Assembly (NCBI RefSeq): GCF_019402665.1
Contig: NZ_VSST01000005.1
Location: forward strand, 47,522-111,521
Length of the DNA stretch: 64,000 bases
Origin: Bradyrhizobium canariense
GTDB lineage: Bacteria > Pseudomonadota > Alphaproteobacteria > Rhizobiales > Xanthobacteraceae
Direction: 5' to 3'
This document shows, piece after piece, positions 27,125 through 35,572 of the stretch. Position 1 is the stretch's first letter. Every line of letters starts with the position of its first letter. The translations under genes and the position numbers were made by a program. The notes beneath the pieces were generated by a model, which did no database searches, had not been told where the DNA came from, and was given only the letters and a program-made list of their open reading frames with translations.

Positions 27125-27385
27125 ATGCGAAAGCTCATCTTGCCGGCGATCGTTGCGATCGGCCTCGGATCGGCCGCGCCCGCGATGGCCTATGACACCG
27201 GAGATCAGATCTCGATGCAGGTCGCGCTCGATGTCGCCACCGATATCGGCGTCATGACCGTCTCGCACACCGAGTTCCTAGGCGATGAATGGCAGATCGA
27301 AGGCCGTGATCGCGCCGGCCGCTGGATGGAGGTCGACGTGGACGCCCGAACGGGCGAGGTGCGCAACGTCGATCGCGGCTGGTAG
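27125..27385 (+). CDS. Exported PepSY-domain protein
   Basis: This 86-residue periplasmic protein begins with a signal peptide cleaved near AMA/YD (residue 22). One PepSY domain follows (GVMTVSHTEFLGDEWQIEGRD ... VDVDARTGEVRNVDR). PepSY domains often inhibit or chaperone proteases, or act as small envelope regulators. AGGAG lies about 5 nt before the ATG. The sequence immediately after its stop codon is a remnant of a GntR-type gene in the same frame, so the PepSY gene itself appears complete. Confidence 0.78.
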   Translation: MRKLILPAIVAIGLGSAAPAMAYDTGDQISMQVALDVATDIGVMTVSHTEFLGDEWQIEGRDRAGRWMEVDVDARTGEVRNVDRGW

Positions 27386-27562
27386 TTGCGGTTCCCGGTA
27401 GCAGAGCGCGCCGCCGCAACGCGCGGCGACCGCGTCGCCTCGGTGCGGCTGTCGAGCGCGCTCCACGTTCATCTGGTGGAAGCGCTCGGCAATGCGGAGC
27501 TGTCGCACTTCCTCGCCGATCTGCTCAGCCGGTCCTCGGTGATGGTCTCGGTCTACGAGTCC
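27386..27562 (+). pseudogene. Remnant of a GntR-family regulator (FCD domain fragment)
   Basis: Directly after the PepSY stop codon, about 58 residues resemble the middle of a GntR-regulator FCD ligand-binding domain: ALHVHLVEALGNAELSHFLADL, as in the usual FH..L..A.GN..L...L pattern. No DNA-binding helix-turn-helix lies upstream and the right side runs into the inverted-repeat element at 27571. The first codon would be TTG with no start context. The best reading is a decayed fragment truncated at both ends. It is not proposed as a working gene. Confidence 0.55.
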
Positions 27563-27570
27563 GCCCCAAC

Positions 27571-27710
27571 GTCGTCCTGGCGAAAGCCAGGACCCATTAC
27601 CCCGGGGAGTAGTTTTGCGAACACGGGCAGTTACGTTTTCTTCGCTGGTACGCACACCACCTGCCGCTGATAGATCACGCGGTATGGGTCCTGGCTTTCG
27701 CCAGGACGAC
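27571..27710. repeat. 140-bp inverted-repeat element (family A)
   Basis: The left end begins GTCGTCCTGGCG and the right end is its inverted counterpart closing CCAGGACGAC, with ACCCATTACC and GGTATGGGT extending the pairing. It is the cleanest copy in the window, the same length as the copy at 26839-26978, and it lies next to the GntR-domain fragment. No transposase is present. Confidence 0.8.
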
Positions 27711-27762
27711 GGCGGAGGGTGGGCCGGCGGCTTGCCTCATCCGTTGCCTGCTCAACCGCCCC

Positions 27763-28425
27763 TCACGTCAGCACCTTCACCCCGCCGAACGACGTCACGC
27801 GGCCGTGCTTCAGCATCACGATCTGCGTCGCGAGCTGGCGCAGCTCGGCGGCGTCGTGGCTGACATAGACCATGGGGACGTTGGCCTCGTCGCGCAGCCG
27901 CACCAGATAGGGCAGGATCTCCAGCTTGCGGCCCTCGTCGAGCGCGCCGAGCGGTTCGTCGAGCAGCAGCAGGCGCGGCCTCGACAGCAGCGCGCGGCCG
28001 AGCGCGACCCGCTGCCGCTCGCCGCCGGAGAGTTTTCCGGGACGGCGACCCTGCAGTGCGCCGATGTCGAGCAGCTCGATGACGCGCTTGTGCTGCGCCG
28101 GATCGGGCGCGAGGCGGTTCATCCGCCTGCCATAGTCGAGATTTTGCGCGACGTTGAGATGCGGAAACAGCCGCGCATCCTGAAACACATAGCCGATGCG
28201 ACGGCGCCAGGTCGGGACATGAATGCCGGCCACGCTGTCGTCGACAGTCTCGCCGTCGATCACGATGGTGCCGCGGTCGGGCCGCAGCAGCCCCGCGATC
28301 ATGTTGACCAGCGAGGTCTTGCCGGCGCCCGACGCTCCGAACAGGCCGATGACGCGGCCCTCGCTCGCGAAGGCGGCGGACAGCGAGAATTCGCCGAGCT
28401 GCTTTTCGATGTCGACACGCAGCAT
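27763..28425 (-). CDS. modC: Molybdate ABC transporter ATP-binding protein, short form without TOBE domain
   Basis: This 220-residue ATPase energises molybdate import. Walker A is GASGAGKTS at residues 30-38. The signature LSGGERQRVALGRA and Walker B LLLLDEP are present. It stops after the ABC core, at LKHGRVTSFGG, whereas ordinary ModC is about 350 residues with a C-terminal Mop/TOBE domain that senses molybdate. Its start codon is separated by two bases from the modB stop, so the two are probably translated together. The missing domain is notable because a free-standing Mop domain is encoded upstream in the same cluster. I see no frameshift in the downstream 40 bases. Confidence 0.88.
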   Translation of the reverse strand: MLRVDIEKQLGEFSLSAAFASEGRVIGLFGASGAGKTSLVNMIAGLLRPDRGTIVIDGETVDDSVAGIHVPTWRRRIGYVFQDARLFPHLNVAQNLDYGRRMNRLAPDPAQHKRVIELLDIGALQGRRPGKLSGGERQRVALGRALLSRPRLLLLDEPLGALDEGRKLEILPYLVRLRDEANVPMVYVSHDAAELRQLATQIVMLKHGRVTSFGGVKVLT

Positions 28426-28427
28426 GG

Positions 28428-29123
28428 TCAATTCCCGTGCAGGCGCGCGGTGGCGCGGCGGGCGAACCATTCGGCGGCAATCAGCGCACCGAGCGCCAGC
28501 ACGATCGAGACGATCACGAGCCGTCCCGCGGCGGCGTCGCCGTCCGGGGTCTGGATCAGCGAATAGATCGCGGACGAAATCGTTTGGGTCTCGCCGGGAA
28601 TGTTGGAGACGAAGGTGATGGTGGCGCCGAATTCGCCGATCGCCTTGGCAAAGCCAAGCACCATGCCGGCGAGCACGCCGGGCAGCGCCAGCGGCAGCGT
28701 CACCGTGAAGAACACTTTGAAAGGAGTGGCGCCGAGCGTCTCGGCGGCCTGCTCGAGCCGGCGGTCGATCGCCTCGATCGACAATCGCATCGGACGCACC
28801 AGCAGCGGAAACGCCATCAGGCCGCAGGCAAGCGCGGCACCGGTCCAGCGGAAGGCGAAGACGATGCCGAGATGGTCCGCCAGGAAGCCGCCGACGAGTC
28901 CGCGGCGGCCGAAAGTGAGCAGCAGCAGATATCCGGTGACGACGGGCGGCAGCACCAGCGGCAGATGCACCAGCGCATCGAGCACCGACTTGCCCCAGAA
29001 CTCACGCCGCGCGAGCAGCCACGCCAGCGCAATGCCGAACGGCGTTGCCACCAGCGTTGCGATCACGGCGACCCTGAGCGAGAGCAGGATCGCCGTCCAT
29101 TCGGCGGGAGAGATGTCGAGCAT
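28428..29123 (-). CDS. modB: Molybdate ABC transporter permease
   Basis: This 231-residue inner-membrane protein has about five to six hydrophobic helices and a binding-protein-dependent transport loop (EQAAETLGATPFKVFFTVTLPLALPGVLAG, the EAA motif). The ATG at 29123 is preceded by TTG in frame, but the methionine start fits family length. modA lies 12 nt upstream and modC starts at its stop, so the three form one operon. It carries molybdate across the inner membrane for molybdoenzyme cofactors such as nitrate reductase, though no molybdoenzyme gene is in this window. Confidence 0.92.
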   Translation of the reverse strand: MLDISPAEWTAILLSLRVAVIATLVATPFGIALAWLLARREFWGKSVLDALVHLPLVLPPVVTGYLLLLTFGRRGLVGGFLADHLGIVFAFRWTGAALACGLMAFPLLVRPMRLSIEAIDRRLEQAAETLGATPFKVFFTVTLPLALPGVLAGMVLGFAKAIGEFGATITFVSNIPGETQTISSAIYSLIQTPDGDAAAGRLVIVSIVLALGALIAAEWFARRATARLHGN

Positions 29124-29135
29124 CAAATCGCAAAA

Positions 29136-29921
29136 TTAAGTGGAGGGGCTGATCAGGAACTTGAAACCGTATTTTTCCAGAATGGTCTTGGCGGCGGTCG
29201 AGCGCAGGAAGGCGAGATAGTCGCTGGTCTCGCCCTTGGCTGTCGTGGTCGCAGCGACGGGATAGATGATCGCGGGATGCGAATCCGTCGGGAAGGTGCC
29301 GACGATCTTCACGCCGGGCTCGACCTTGGCATCGGTGGAATAGACGATGCCGAGATTGGCCTCGCCACGCGCGACCAGCGTCAGCGCGGCACGCACGCTC
29401 TCGGCCATGGCGAATTTCGGCTCCGCCGCCTGCCAGGCGCCGAGCTTTTCCAGCGCCGCCTTGGCATATTTCCCGACCGGCACCGACTTGACGTCGCCGG
29501 TCGCGATCCTGCCATCGCCGGCGAGTTTTGCGAGGTCGAAGCCCTGCGCGATGGTGACATTGTCGAGTCTGGAATCCTTCGGCGCAATCAGCACGATGCT
29601 GTTGCCGAGCAGATTGACCCGGGTCGGCTCGTTGATGGTCTTCTTGGAGATCGCGTAGTCCATCCAGTCGGTGTCGGCGGAGACGAACACATCGGCCGGC
29701 GCGCCCTGCTCGATCTGCCTGGCGAGCACGGAGCTTGCGGCATAGCTGACGCTGAACTTGACGCCGGTCCTCGCGGTGTAGGCCGCGTCGACCTCGTCGA
29801 GCGCGTTCTTCATCGAGGCTGCCGCGAACACGGTGATGGTCTTGTCCTCGGCGGCGGCAGGCGAAAGGCCCGCGCCCGCGAGGATCACGAAAGCGGTGAA
29901 AAGTCCGGCAATACGAATCAT
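29136..29921 (-). CDS. modA: Molybdate-binding periplasmic protein
   Basis: This 261-residue protein has a signal peptide cleaved near AAA/ED (residue 24). The mature sequence starts with KTITVFAAASMKNALDEV, a conserved ModA ligand-site segment whose serine contacts the oxyanion. The later QIEQGAPADVFVSAD stretch is also family-typical. The ATG at 29921 is supported by GGAG seven nucleotides upstream. A far longer upstream frame is out of family and overlaps the preceding gene. It captures molybdate (and possibly tungstate) for ModB and ModC. Confidence 0.94.
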   Translation of the reverse strand: MIRIAGLFTAFVILAGAGLSPAAAEDKTITVFAAASMKNALDEVDAAYTARTGVKFSVSYAASSVLARQIEQGAPADVFVSADTDWMDYAISKKTINEPTRVNLLGNSIVLIAPKDSRLDNVTIAQGFDLAKLAGDGRIATGDVKSVPVGKYAKAALEKLGAWQAAEPKFAMAESVRAALTLVARGEANLGIVYSTDAKVEPGVKIVGTFPTDSHPAIIYPVAATTTAKGETSDYLAFLRSTAAKTILEKYGFKFLISPST

Positions 29922-30100
29922 GGATGCGCTCCGTGCGAGATCGCGCGCGCAAGAAGCACGCGCAGATCCGGCGTTGGTGGGTCTGAGCGACGAGCGGAAG
30001 CGCTGTTCCACGGGTCCCGGCGGCGGCTTACGGCCGGCAGGGATATCGCTACTCTCGAAGATAGCAGGCCAGGGCCTCAGGTCAAAGGCGACCGCTTGGC

Positions 30101-30604
30101 TCATTGCGCCGGTAGGATGGCGATTGAGAGCGAATTGTCCTTGGCGCCGCTGACCTGGAGCACGACGGGCTGGCCCGACAGCTCGTATTTCATGGTCTTG
30201 CGGATGCCGTCGCAATCGGTCGCGCCACTGAACGCCACGGGCTTGAGGGCATGCCCGTCCTGGACCAAATCGACCCACGCGCCCGAGGACAGGCTGACCG
30301 TGTAGAGCCCGGCCTTCGGGGCCTTGATGCCAGTGAAGCCGGCAAATGTGCCGTCCTTTGGCGCGCGCTCCGGAGGCGTCGGCAGTTTTGCCTCCGCGGA
30401 CGCGACCAGCCCCAGCGTGATGGCCGACGACGGCAACGCGGCCTGCTCGCTTCCCGATGCCATCTTGACACCGTCGGGCGCGGTCAGCGCGGCGCGCTCG
30501 CGCTCGATCGACCATTTGAATTTGTCGCAGCCGCTGGGTTCTTCCGCCGCAAAGGTGGGCGCGATACCGAGCAACAGCAATCCAAGCAGCAGAGGGATGC
30601 GCAT
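30101..30604 (-). CDS. Exported protein of unknown function in molybdate cluster
   Basis: This 167-residue protein starts with a signal peptide (about residues 1-19, ending TFA/AE). The rest is a beta-rich region with two cysteines and the stretch KAGLYTVSLSSGAWVDLVQDG, which suggests a small jelly-roll or pre-peptidase C-like domain. I do not recognise the family. It starts two bases after the mop stop codon (TGAGATG), so it is almost certainly co-transcribed with mop, and modA follows 179 bp further downstream. A role in molybdate binding or delivery in the periplasm is possible but only inferred from position. Confidence 0.7.
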   Translation of the reverse strand: MRIPLLLGLLLLGIAPTFAAEEPSGCDKFKWSIERERAALTAPDGVKMASGSEQAALPSSAITLGLVASAEAKLPTPPERAPKDGTFAGFTGIKAPKAGLYTVSLSSGAWVDLVQDGHALKPVAFSGATDCDGIRKTMKYELSGQPVVLQVSGAKDNSLSIAILPAQ

Positions 30605-30605
30605 C

Positions 30606-30815
30606 TCAGTCCACCGCGATCATCACATCGGAGGCCTTGATCACCACCGTGACCTGCCCCTTCGCCTTGATGCCGAGGTCGTCGACCGCCTCGTTGGTGA
30701 TCGAGGAGGTCACGATCGTACCGTTGCCGATGTCGACACGGACGTGGGACGTCGTGGCGCCCTTCGTGACTTCGATGACCGTTCCCTTGATCTGGTTGCG
30801 TGCACTGATGCGCAT
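30606..30815 (-). CDS. Single-domain molybdopterin/molybdate-binding (Mop/TOBE) protein
   Basis: This 69-residue cytosolic protein is one Mop domain: RNQIKGTVIEVTKGATTSHVRVDIG ... ITNEAVDDLGIKAKGQVTVVIKASDVMIA. Similar small proteins (molbindins, such as Clostridium Mop) bind molybdate as oligomers and buffer or store it. It heads a minus-strand run: mop, unknown exported protein, modA, modB, modC. Because ModC here lacks its own Mop domain, this protein might serve as the molybdate sensor for the transporter, but this is inference. Confidence 0.88.
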   Translation of the reverse strand: MRISARNQIKGTVIEVTKGATTSHVRVDIGNGTIVTSSITNEAVDDLGIKAKGQVTVVIKASDVMIAVD

Positions 30816-30993
30816 GGGCTCTCACAATGGCTGGCGCGCGCGACGAAGCCGCACGCGTGAGGAGGGATTTGGTTGATGAGGGCGGGATTGCATCCCGGCA
30901 GGGCCGACCCGCTTACGGCAGGGCAGCGCCGCACTCTAACGCATTTGGAGATCCGAGGACTAGCCGCTGACGAAGTTGTTACAGCCTGACCGG

Positions 30994-31938
30994 CTACGGC
31001 TTCGCATTGCCCGCGTGCAGCACGGCCTTGCAGGCCGCCGGCATCTGCGCCAGCGTCATCGGCGGTTTCGGCTTCGGTGGCTCCGGCGGGGGTTTGGGGT
31101 GCAGCACGCCGTCGCTGAACCAGTAGGCGAGATCGGACGGCTTGCAGCCTTCGTCCTCGGATTGCGACGGCTGGCCCTCGCAGTCGCTCGCGCCCGCCGG
31201 GCAGTGCATGCGGATGTGGAAGTGGTAGTCGTGGCCCCACCACGGCCGGATCTTCGACAGCCAGGAACGGTCGCCCTTGGCCTCGCGGCACAGCGCCTTC
31301 TTGATCGCGGCATTGACGAAGATGCGCTGCACCGCCGGCTCCTGCGCCGCGTCGCGCAGCACCAGCACATGCCCCGGCGTGAACACCTTCGGATCGATGT
31401 CGAGCCGGTCCGGCCGCACCATCATCACCGCCGACATGTCCTCGCGCTCTTCGCGCGAGAGCCGATGGTCGGGCATCGGCGTCAGCCAGATGTCGGCATC
31501 GAGGCCGATCTGGTGGCTGGCATGGCCGGACAGCGCCGGCCCGCCGCGCGGCTGGGCGATGTCGCCGACCAGGATGCCCGGCCATCCCGCGTCCTTGTGC
31601 GCCCTCGCCGCAAGCCGCTTGATCAGCGCGATCATCGCGGGGTGACCATAGCTGCGATTGCGCGATAACCGCATCACCTGCCAATTGTCGCCATTGAGCG
31701 GCATCTGCTCGGCGCCGCCGATGCAGCCCTTCACATAGGAGCCGATGACGTGCGCCGGTCCCTTCGACGGCAGCAGCTTTCGCGCGAACAGCTCCTTGGC
31801 ACCAATACTCGGATCGTTCGGATTAGCGAGCGGCGGCAGCGGTTTTGGGTTGATGCTGCCCTTGTCCTGGGCCAGCGCGTCGCCGGCGGCCAGGAGCGTC
31901 ATGACGAGCAGGAGAGGGGCGAGGCGGCGGGGACTCAT
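30994..31938 (-). CDS. mepA: Penicillin-insensitive murein endopeptidase
   Basis: This 314-residue periplasmic enzyme cleaves the D-Ala-meso-DAP cross-links of peptidoglycan. A signal peptide ends near ALA/QD (residue 24). The metal ligands of this LAS-type peptidase are visible in SGHASHQIGLDADIWL and HDYHFHIRMHCP. The start at 31938 places the signal at the N-terminus, and the in-frame start at 32007 would add a non-signal stretch. The C-terminal region is Pro/Lys-rich (PKPPPEPPKPKPP), slightly unusual but common in relatives. The gene is monocistronic. Confidence 0.92.
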   Translation of the reverse strand: MSPRRLAPLLLVMTLLAAGDALAQDKGSINPKPLPPLANPNDPSIGAKELFARKLLPSKGPAHVIGSYVKGCIGGAEQMPLNGDNWQVMRLSRNRSYGHPAMIALIKRLAARAHKDAGWPGILVGDIAQPRGGPALSGHASHQIGLDADIWLTPMPDHRLSREEREDMSAVMMVRPDRLDIDPKVFTPGHVLVLRDAAQEPAVQRIFVNAAIKKALCREAKGDRSWLSKIRPWWGHDYHFHIRMHCPAGASDCEGQPSQSEDEGCKPSDLAYWFSDGVLHPKPPPEPPKPKPPMTLAQMPAACKAVLHAGNAKP

Positions 31939-32358
31939 GTTGACATTCTTATAGCCCAACACCGCGTCAGGGTTAAGGAACAGTCCAGCAGATGAAATCT
32001 CGTTCAAAAGTCGCAGTTCCGCAGCGTCGGCCGGCCGATTCTTAACGACGCGATAACCCTCTTATGCATTGACCAAAATTCGTGCGCGGGACGCGTGCTC
32101 ACTCCCTTCTGCATGCAATCGCGCGCGATCGCGGAAATGATTCAAGGCAGCGCGCAATTTTGCGCCATCTCGTTCTCCGATGACGACAATGCGATGCGCC
32201 TGGAGCGCCCATCGGCACTGCCGCGCCTTGCAAACGGGCAATGAGGGCTGTTTTTTCGAGACTGCCAGACCGTGCGTCCCACCGCCATGCCACCCAAGAT
32301 TACCTTTTTTTCAGACACTTGCCCCAAGAGTTGCGGTGGCTGGGCGCGACTGGGGCGA
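31939..32358. other. Divergent intergenic region between mepA and the GGDEF-EAL gene
   Basis: This stretch should hold both promoters. I see no RNA gene, repeat or clear operator in it. Its plus-strand end includes possible extra codons of the GGDEF-EAL gene if translation begins at 32272 rather than 32359. Confidence 0.5.
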
Positions 32359-34569
32359 GTGAAGTTGAGTTTGGGGTTTCGAAAGCCAAAAAAGCGAAAG
32401 GGAAGCGTGCTTGGCAGGTCCGGCCTGCACCCGCGCAAGCCGCGCTTTGCGCGCGCCCCTCATCCTCCGTCCGAACGCGACGAAGCTTTGCGCAGCCGTG
32501 CCGAGGCTGCGATCGCGGAAGCGCGCAAATCCCATGAGCGCCTGCGCCAGGCCATCGACATCCTGCCGCAAGGCATCGTGTTTCTCGATGCCGAGGGCCG
32601 CTATGTCCTCTGGAACAAGCAATACGCGGAGATCTACAGCAAGACCGCCGATCTGTTCGAGGAGGGCGCCCGCCTGGAGGACACGCTCCGCATCGGCGTC
32701 GCCCGCGGCGACTATCCCGAAGCTGCCGGCCATGAGGAAGAATGGATCGCGGAGCGGCTGCAAAAGCTCTATCAGCCCGGCTCGCGCCACGAGCAGAAGC
32801 TGGCGGACGGCCGCGTCATCCTAATCGACGAGCGGCTAACCGAGGACGGCGGCGTCGTCGGCCTGCGCGTCGACATCACCGAGTTGAAGCAGCGCGAGGC
32901 CTCGTTCCGGCTGCTGTTCGACGGCAATCCGGTCCCCATGATCGTCTGCGCGCTGGACGACGAGCGCATCCTCGGCGTCAACGATGCCGCGGTCGCCCAT
33001 TACGGCTATAGCCGCGCCGAGTTCGAGCGGCTGACGATCCGTTCCCTTCAGGCTTTCGACAATGAGCCGCCCTGGACCGCCGCTTCGGCCGGTGAGGAGC
33101 AGGCCGGACGCACCTGGAAGCACGTCAAGGCCGATGGCGCCCTGATCGACCTTGCGATCTATTCCCGCGAACTGACCTATGCCGAGCGGCCCGCGGTGCT
33201 GCTCGCGCTGATGGACATCACCGAGCGCAAGCGCGCCGAGGCGCGGCTCGCCTTCATGGCCCAGCATGACGGGCTGACCGGTCTGCCGAACCGCAATCTG
33301 CTGCGCCAGCAGGTCGACGAGATGCTGCTGCATACGAGGCGCAGCACCGACAAGGTCGCCCTGCTGATGCTGGGGCTCGACAATTTCAAGGCGGTCAACG
33401 ACACGCTGGGGCACGCGGTCGGCGACAAGCTGCTGCGCGGCGTCGCCAAGCGGCTGCGTTCGTCCTTGCGCGAGGACGACGCGCTGGCGCGGCTGAACTC
33501 GGACGAGTTCGCGATCGTGCAGAGCGGCCTGACGCGTCCCGAGGATGCGGTGCTGCTGGCCAAGCGCCTGCTCGAAGCCATCGCCGATCCCTATCTGCTC
33601 GACGGCCATTCCGTGGTGATAAGCGCCTCCATCGGCATCGCGATGGCGCCGGGCGACGGCGACGATTCCGAAAAGCTGCTCAAGAGCGCCGACATGGCGC
33701 TGTCGCGCGCGAAGCTGGATGCGCGCGGCTCGTTCGCGTTCTTCGAGGCGGCGCTCGATGCGAAAGCGCAGACCCGCCGCAAGATCGAGGTCGAGCTGCG
33801 CGACGCCATCCAGAACGACGTGCTGCGGCCGTATTACCAGCCGCTGATCGACCTCCAGAGCGGCCGCATCACCGGCTTCGAGGCGCTGGTGCGCTGGCCG
33901 CATGCCGAGCGCGGCATGGTTTCGCCGGCCGAGTTCATTCCGGTCGCGGAAGAAACCGGGCTGATCAATCCGCTCGGCGGCCTGATGCTGCGCCGGGCCT
34001 GTCACGACGCAGCGACCTGGCCGGACGACGTCCGCGTCGCCGTCAACCTGTCGCCGCTCCAGTTCCGCAGCGGCAATCTGCTTTCGGTGGTGACGGATGC
34101 GCTGAAGCATTCCGGCCTGCCGCCGCGGCGGCTCGAGCTCGAGATCACGGAAACGCTGCTGCTGGAAAAGAGCGCCCAGGTGCTGGCGACGCTGCATGCG
34201 CTGCGCGCGCTCGGCGTGCGCATCTCGATGGACGATTTCGGCACCGGCTATTCCAGCCTGAGCTATCTGCGCAGCTTCCCCTTCGACAAGATCAAGATCG
34301 ACCAGTCCTTCGTGCGCGATCTCGGCGCCAATCGCGAGGCCCAGGCGATCATCCGCTCCATCGTCAGCCTCGGCAAAGGCCTCGGCGTCACCATCACCGC
34401 CGAAGGCGTCGAGACCGAAGCCGAGCTGAGCTGCCTGCGTGCCGAAGGCTGCGACGAAGGCCAGGGCTTTCTGTTCAGCAAGGCCCGGCCGAATGCCGAG
34501 ATCATCAGCCTGCTCGCCGCGCAGCGCGGCATCGACGGTGCCGAGGAAGACGCCGCGCTGGTGGCCTAG
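32272..34569 (+). CDS. PAS-GGDEF-EAL protein, predicted c-di-GMP phosphodiesterase
   Basis: The protein is 765 residues from the ATG at 32272, or 736 if translation begins at the GTG at 32359 (which may be the better start, reading MKLSLGFRKPKKRK). Two PAS regions (about 80-190 and 210-320) precede a GGDEF domain (about 330-500) and an EAL domain (about 510-755). The cyclase signature is degenerate, RLNSDEF at 407-413 instead of RxGGDEF, so cyclase activity is unlikely. EAL catalytic motifs are intact: EALVRW at 537, NLSPLQF, LEITE, DDFGTGYSS, KIDQSFV and AEGVETE. No membrane helix is seen. It probably lowers c-di-GMP in response to an unknown signal. Confidence 0.9.
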   Translation: MRPTAMPPKITFFSDTCPKSCGGWARLGRVKLSLGFRKPKKRKGSVLGRSGLHPRKPRFARAPHPPSERDEALRSRAEAAIAEARKSHERLRQAIDILPQGIVFLDAEGRYVLWNKQYAEIYSKTADLFEEGARLEDTLRIGVARGDYPEAAGHEEEWIAERLQKLYQPGSRHEQKLADGRVILIDERLTEDGGVVGLRVDITELKQREASFRLLFDGNPVPMIVCALDDERILGVNDAAVAHYGYSRAEFERLTIRSLQAFDNEPPWTAASAGEEQAGRTWKHVKADGALIDLAIYSRELTYAERPAVLLALMDITERKRAEARLAFMAQHDGLTGLPNRNLLRQQVDEMLLHTRRSTDKVALLMLGLDNFKAVNDTLGHAVGDKLLRGVAKRLRSSLREDDALARLNSDEFAIVQSGLTRPEDAVLLAKRLLEAIADPYLLDGHSVVISASIGIAMAPGDGDDSEKLLKSADMALSRAKLDARGSFAFFEAALDAKAQTRRKIEVELRDAIQNDVLRPYYQPLIDLQSGRITGFEALVRWPHAERGMVSPAEFIPVAEETGLINPLGGLMLRRACHDAATWPDDVRVAVNLSPLQFRSGNLLSVVTDALKHSGLPPRRLELEITETLLLEKSAQVLATLHALRALGVRISMDDFGTGYSSLSYLRSFPFDKIKIDQSFVRDLGANREAQAIIRSIVSLGKGLGVTITAEGVETEAELSCLRAEGCDEGQGFLFSKARPNAEIISLLAAQRGIDGAEEDAALVA

Positions 34570-34622
34570 AGTTAGGATGCTGACCTGTTGTCTCGCGTCT
34601 CGACATGCCCAAACCTGGAAGC

Positions 34623-35366
34623 TCACCGACCGACAAGTGTTACGGCCTCTTGCTCCTCGGCAGGAGCGGTTTCATGGGACCGCACGAATACGAACCGGGA
34701 TGCCGCGGGGATCTGTGCCTCGGCACTCCCATCCTGGCCGATGAGGATGAGTCCCGCGCCGCCATTGGCGACATTCAAGATGACGGGCGCGCCCTGCCAG
34801 GTCCCGATTGGCTCCATTCCGATGATGAGAAACTCACCGATCGGCTGGTCGAAATATTGAAGCCTCAGTTGTGGTCCGACTTCTGCAGCCGCCAGGCCGA
34901 AACCCAATTGTTTGGCGCGCGCATAGATGTCCGCCAGCAACGCCGTGTCGGTCCGAAAGCCCAGTTCGGCTGCCGACACCGTGAAAAGCTCTACACTCGT
35001 TTTCGTGGCGCTAACGGTAAACGTTGGCCGCGCGAGAATTTCGCCGGCCGAGTTTCCGATGCCACAACCTGCCGCATCCAAAGCGTTACTGAGGGCGAAG
35101 AAGTTTGCAAACGTCCCGATCCTGATCGTCTTCCACGCGGGGAGATCGACGGCGGATTTGATTGGGACTTGCGGCCGATCAGACGGCGCCTGCTTGAGCT
35201 TCAGCTGATTCCGCAGGACGTCTCGCGCCGAGCATTGCGCCACGGCTTCGCTCGCAAACAGGAGAGTGCAGAGGGTGGCAACAAAGAGGATGCCACCATG
35301 GTGCCATCCCGGCGCATGACCCTGAATGGCATGGCAACTGACTTTCCTGCCAGCTGTTCGGCCCAT
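34623..35366 (-). CDS. Exported hypothetical protein
   Basis: This 247-residue protein has an N-terminal segment with a hydrophobic core (GILFVATLCTLLFASEAVA, about residues 25-43), consistent with a signal peptide after a long basic leader. The remainder is alpha/beta with no recognised motif, including PTFTVSATKTSVELFTVSAAELGF and a C-terminal beta-rich region. The start is uncertain because the upstream 20 residues are not signal-like. It converges with the GGDEF-EAL gene 53 bp away. I cannot assign a function. Confidence 0.62.
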   Translation of the reverse strand: MGRTAGRKVSCHAIQGHAPGWHHGGILFVATLCTLLFASEAVAQCSARDVLRNQLKLKQAPSDRPQVPIKSAVDLPAWKTIRIGTFANFFALSNALDAAGCGIGNSAGEILARPTFTVSATKTSVELFTVSAAELGFRTDTALLADIYARAKQLGFGLAAAEVGPQLRLQYFDQPIGEFLIIGMEPIGTWQGAPVILNVANGGAGLILIGQDGSAEAQIPAASRFVFVRSHETAPAEEQEAVTLVGR

Positions 35367-35572
35367 AACGGACCTCTCTTGCGCAAATGCCGCGCGCTAA
35401 AAACAATTCGGAATTATCGCTTCCATATGGTCGGCGCGGTCACGGCGGAAAAGCCGTCGTCCTGTAGCTATAGAAATTAGTCGGAGAAAATTCACCAAGG
35501 TTCAGCGACGAAGACGCCGGATGGCGAACTCAATATAGGTCAGCGTGCGTGCACTTTCGCAACTGGTCGACG

